Shown: piece after piece, positions 6,561-9,286 of the stretch
How the letters are laid out: each line of letters opens with the position of its first letter
Position numbering within the stretch: the stretch's first letter is position 1
Source of the DNA: JBCCZC01 sp039188505
GTDB taxonomy: Bacteria; Pseudomonadota; Gammaproteobacteria; Xanthomonadales; SZUA-38
Direction: 5' to 3'
Assembly (NCBI GenBank): GCA_039188505.1
Contig: JBCCZC010000219.1
Coordinates: forward strand, 1 to 9,286
DNA length: 9,286 bases
Made by a program: the position numbers and the translations under genes
The notes under the pieces: generated by a model
Seen by the model: only the letters and a program-made list of their open reading frames with translations
Database searches by the model: none
What the model was told of the DNA's origin: nothing

Positions 6561-9286
6561 TCAATTCTCGAAATCGCCCTTGAAGAGCCGGTCCGGATCG
6601 ATCAGCAGCATGACGGCGCCCGCGCTCGCGTTGGTCTGGGGCGCACCGATCAGCAGTCGATCGTCCTCGATGGCAACGGCCCCGCCGGCCCCCTGCTGCT
6701 CGGCCGCGGCGGCGATCTGGTTGATCTCCAGCAGTTCGGAGAACTGGAATGCTGAGCCACCGCCCGGTGAGCCCGGCGCACCGATCAGAATGTTGCCACC
6801 GGACACGTCGACGGACTGGCCGAAGAGCCCGCCAGCGGCCGGGTCGGACGGGGTGTTGACCCCGAGTTCGGAGAATTCGGCAGCGCCGAAGCCGAATACC
6901 CAGGCGGCACCCGCATTGGCGCCACCCGTGTCGTCGCCCGGCGCTCCGACCGCCAGCAGGCCGCCGTCGAGGGAGATGGACGAGCCAAACGCATCGCCAG
7001 CCCCGACGCCGCTGCCGTTGACCGTGCCGAGATCCATGAGATTCTGGCCGATCTGGCTGTAGAGTGTCATCGAACCCGCCAGTGCCCCGCCGATGCTGGA
7101 GCCCGGCGCGCCGACCGCGATGTTGCCGCTGCTGGCCGCAACCGCGCTACCGAACAGCGAACCCGGATTGCCGCCGGGCTTGAGCTTGTCCTGGAGGGTC
7201 ACGACGGCCCCGTCGAAGTTGAAGACGTAGGCCGCGCCCGACCCCTGCCCTTCGTCTTCCGCGTCACCGGGAGCCCCGACCACCAGGGTGTTGCCGTCGA
7301 TCGCTACCGATGCCCCGAAGGCGTCGTCGTTGCCGCCGGCACCGTTGCCGCCGAGCGGTTGCTTGAGGCTCCACTGGCCCTGGGTGCGCTCGTACAGGGC
7401 CGCCTGGATGGCGCCCCCGCCCTTGCCGCCATTCGCGGGCGTGCCGGGCGCGCCAACGAGCAGGAGGTTGCCGGAGGCGGCAACGGCACCGCCAAAGTTC
7501 TCCGCGACCTGGCCCTCGGGGATCGGGATGATCGCGTCGAGGACGGGCTGGCCGCCCTCCAGCGTATAGATCACGACCATGCCAGGTGCCTCATTCCCCT
7601 TGCGCTTGGCGATGCACTCGGGCGTATCGATCCCGGGGACGCCGACGGTGATGAGGTTGCCGGAGATGTCCACGGAGGCGCCGAACCCATCGCATTCACC
7701 GACGCCTTCCGGGGGCAGGATGATCTGCATTTCGTTGTCGCTATTGACCCCGCCGAGGGGCGCAACGAACAGGCCGTCGTAGGTCCCGTCCTGGCTGGTC
7801 ACGCGGAAGGACACGGTGAACGGCTGCGGACCGTCCGCCTCGGTGTCGTCCAGCCCCGTGAGCGTGAATCGCTGCGGGCTGCCGAAGTCGGTGCCGGTGA
7901 AACTCAGGCTGGCCGGGGAGATCTCGACCTCCCGATCGTCGTCGACTTCGGCGGCGATCTGAACGCGCGCCGAGGGCGCGCTGAGCAGCGAGAGGTCGAG
8001 CGTTGCGGTGCCGCCGAACTCGCTCGTCTCGAGCGGCGTGGACGACGGCGAGACGTTCACGCCGGCGGGCGAGTCGTTATCCAGATTGGTGCCGGGAACA
8101 TCAGGGATGTCCAGCGCGGTGTAGATGGGGTCGCTGCCGGTCAGCATGCCGGTCATCACGGTGAACCCCTGGTCGCCGTCGAGCAGCCCATCGTCCACAC
8201 CGGTCACCGTAACCAGGTGCTCCAGATTCCAATTCGTCGTCGTGAAGAGCAGACTGCTCGGCGTTGCCGTGGCCTCCGACGGATCGTCCGTGGTGATGCT
8301 GAGCGTGAGGTTTGCCGCGGGCGGCGCGGTGAGCCGGAAGTCGATGGTGCCGCTCGTGCCGTCCTCGGACACGACGATCGGGTCGGACTGGGTGGTGATC
8401 GTAACGCCGGGTTCCACGATCTCGCAGAGCGTGCCGAACGCTCGCGTCCCCCGGTCGAACTCGACCGAACCGTCGGCCGGCAGCGGGCGAAACTCGGCCT
8501 CGTAGGTACCGGCGGAGATCGGGGTCACGAGATCGGCAACCAGACAGACCGGCTCGCGCACGCTGACGCCGTCGAGCACGTATTCGGCGGCGCTGTTGTT
8601 GAGCAGGACGCCATCGGCGAGCCGTTGCGCACAGTCGGCCGACCCGATGTAGGTCTCGGGGAACGTGCTGCTCCCCGCGATGTAGTCGAAGGCCCCGGTG
8701 ACCACGATGGACGAATCGTCGTCGAGCATGTCGAAAAGCTGGACCGGAAACCCGTTCTGCCAGTAAATCGTGTCGCCGCCCTTGGGCAGTGCCACCGGGT
8801 TCGGATCCTCGAAGAACAGCTCGCCGCATTCACAGGTAGCGGCGTCGACGGCGGCGCCGACATTCCCGGCGAACCGCTGGTTGGCGTTGGTTGGATCGGT
8901 GTAGCAGACGGTGCTCTGGGACACGCCAACCGGGATACCGTCGACCCACTCGATGTAGTCGAAGGACTGCGCGTCAAGCGAGTTGACGCCATTGGCCGCA
9001 TCGATTGCAGTTTCATGGAGGGTGTAGTCGATCGTCAGCACGCCGGTCGATGTCACATCGGCGAAGCTGAAGGCGTTGTCGGAGATGTTGTAGAACAGCT
9101 CCACGACGTTGCTTGCCAGAATCGTCGTGAAGGACTGGATCTCGACGACTGCAAAGGTATCGCCGACACCCCCGCCGAGCACGGTGAAGGACGTGTATTC
9201 GGCCCCCTCGTCGAGATTGGCCAGGCGGAGGTCGCCCGGTGCGTCGAAGGACGTACCGATCGTCGCGCCGGTAAATTCGAAGCGGA
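6561..9286 (-). CDS. Large exported-type protein with Calx-beta-like and seven FG-GAP repeats (5' partial)
   Basis: The frame is open to the right window edge, so the signal peptide and start are outside; 908 residues are visible. The GTG at 9182 is only an internal valine. Numbering from that codon as 1, the region 1-255 is unrecognised and carries cysteines at 93, 117, 119, 184, 213 and 253. Two Calx-beta-like repeats follow (about 260-370 and 375-484). Then come seven FG-GAP-type blades (500-849), mostly reading FGxSV...GNxLxVGAPG, enough for one seven-bladed beta-propeller. These blades lack the DxDxDG calcium loops seen in the CRTAC1-like gene. Two further cysteines (497 and 523) flank blade 1. 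The protein ends in DPDRLFKGDFEN, a possible C-terminal sorting tail. Composition (many G, A, D, S, T; few K and C) fits an extracellular protein. Adhesion or surface function is a guess. It is upstream of nhaR on the same strand with a 154-nt gap, so co-transcription is uncertain. Confidence 0.85.
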   Translation of the reverse strand, partial: RFEFTGATIGTSFDAPGDLRLANLDEGAEYTSFTVLGGGVGDTFAVVEIQSFTTILASNVVELFYNISDNAFSFADVTSTGVLTIDYTLHETAIDAANGVNSLDAQSFDYIEWVDGIPVGVSQSTVCYTDPTNANQRFAGNVGAAVDAATCECGELFFEDPNPVALPKGGDTIYWQNGFPVQLFDMLDDDSSIVVTGAFDYIAGSSTFPETYIGSADCAQRLADGVLLNNSAAEYVLDGVSVREPVCLVADLVTPISAGTYEAEFRPLPADGSVEFDRGTRAFGTLCEIVEPGVTITTQSDPIVVSEDGTSGTIDFRLTAPPAANLTLSITTDDPSEATATPSSLLFTTTNWNLEHLVTVTGVDDGLLDGDQGFTVMTGMLTGSDPIYTALDIPDVPGTNLDNDSPAGVNVSPSSTPLETSEFGGTATLDLSLLSAPSARVQIAAEVDDDREVEISPASLSFTGTDFGSPQRFTLTGLDDTEADGPQPFTVSFRVTSQDGTYDGLFVAPLGGVNSDNEMQIILPPEGVGECDGFGASVDISGNLITVGVPGIDTPECIAKRKGNEAPGMVVIYTLEGGQPVLDAIIPIPEGQVAENFGGAVAASGNLLLVGAPGTPANGGKGGGAIQAALYERTQGQWSLKQPLGGNGAGGNDDAFGASVAIDGNTLVVGAPGDAEDEGQGSGAAYVFNFDGAVVTLQDKLKPGGNPGSLFGSAVAASSGNIAVGAPGSSIGGALAGSMTLYSQIGQNLMDLGTVNGSGVGAGDAFGSSISLDGGLLAVGAPGDDTGGANAGAAWVFGFGAAEFSELGVNTPSDPAAGGLFGQSVDVSGGNILIGAPGSPGGGSAFQFSELLEINQIAAAAEQQGAGGAVAIEDDRLLIGAPQTNASAGAVMLLIDPDRLFKGDFEN
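6636..7685 (-). repeat. Seven FG-GAP-type blades (coding repeats)
   Basis: Each blade begins with FG (degenerate in the last) and ends with GAPG or a variant: 500-517 (GVPG), 563-580, 622-639, 677-694, 732-749, 787-804 and about 833-849 (GAPQ). Start-to-start spacing falls from 63 and 59 to a constant 55 residues over blades 3-6, then about 46. The central blades are the most alike, which suggests recent internal duplication. Confidence 0.8.
7731..8405 (-). repeat. Two tandem Calx-beta-like repeats (coding)
   Basis: Residues 260-370 and 375-484 (numbered from the codon at 9182) share one plan. The order is a V-x-[TV]-[TS] opening strand, an SE-x-G-x-(S/A)-T motif, then SxLxFTxTxxxxxxxxTxTGxDD. 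They close with the acidic N-x-DN-[DE] ending typical of secreted beta-sandwich repeats. They are diverged but co-linear. Confidence 0.7.

Noticed and set aside
6636..7685. Periodic DNA similarity as a CRISPR or satellite array
   Set aside because: The periodicity is explained by in-frame FG-GAP protein repeats with varied codons; there are no identical direct repeats with unique spacers.
9180..9182. GTG as the start of the FG-GAP gene
   Set aside because: The frame continues without a stop to the window edge with protein-like sequence (GTSFDAPGDLRL), and no signal peptide follows the GTG.

Overview
The window is about two-thirds G+C and densely coded, with no mobile element, RNA gene or CRISPR array that I can see. 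It looks chromosomal and Gammaproteobacterial. The best taxonomic cue is a LysR regulator that closely matches enterobacterial NhaR in motifs and length. A secreted FG-GAP protein with a C-terminal tail of the kind I associate with Xanthomonadales/Chromatiales-type bacteria points the same way. The taxonomic placement is inference.

Layout. On the + strand (1-5448) there are four genes in two pairs. The first pair (1-4196) is a pentahaem c-type cytochrome with a C-terminal TPR region, cut off at the left edge of the window. It overlaps by an ATGA start/stop a CRTAC1-like protein with six calcium-binding FG-GAP/VCBS loops and an ASPIC/UnbV domain. Both carry an N-terminal membrane segment and should work outside the cytoplasmic membrane. 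After a short AT-rich gap comes the second pair (4231-5448): a classical short-chain dehydrogenase, then 3 nt later a DUF4442 hotdog-fold protein. On the - strand, converging on these, are nhaR (5501-6406, TTG start) and upstream of it a large secreted-type protein (6561 to beyond 9286). That protein has two Calx-beta-like repeats and seven FG-GAP-type blades. Its N-terminus lies outside the window.

How the genes may work together. The cytochrome and the CRTAC1 protein are translationally coupled and probably form one extracytoplasmic module of unknown function, which is the most interesting part of the window. The SDR and DUF4442 genes look like a small acyl/lipid-related operon. NhaR would be a sodium/pH-responsive activator, but no NhaA antiporter gene is visible here. 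The FG-GAP/Calx-beta protein is a probable surface or exported protein whose role I cannot assign. No gene-free stretch exceeds 300 bases; the longest is the 154-nt gap between nhaR and the FG-GAP gene.
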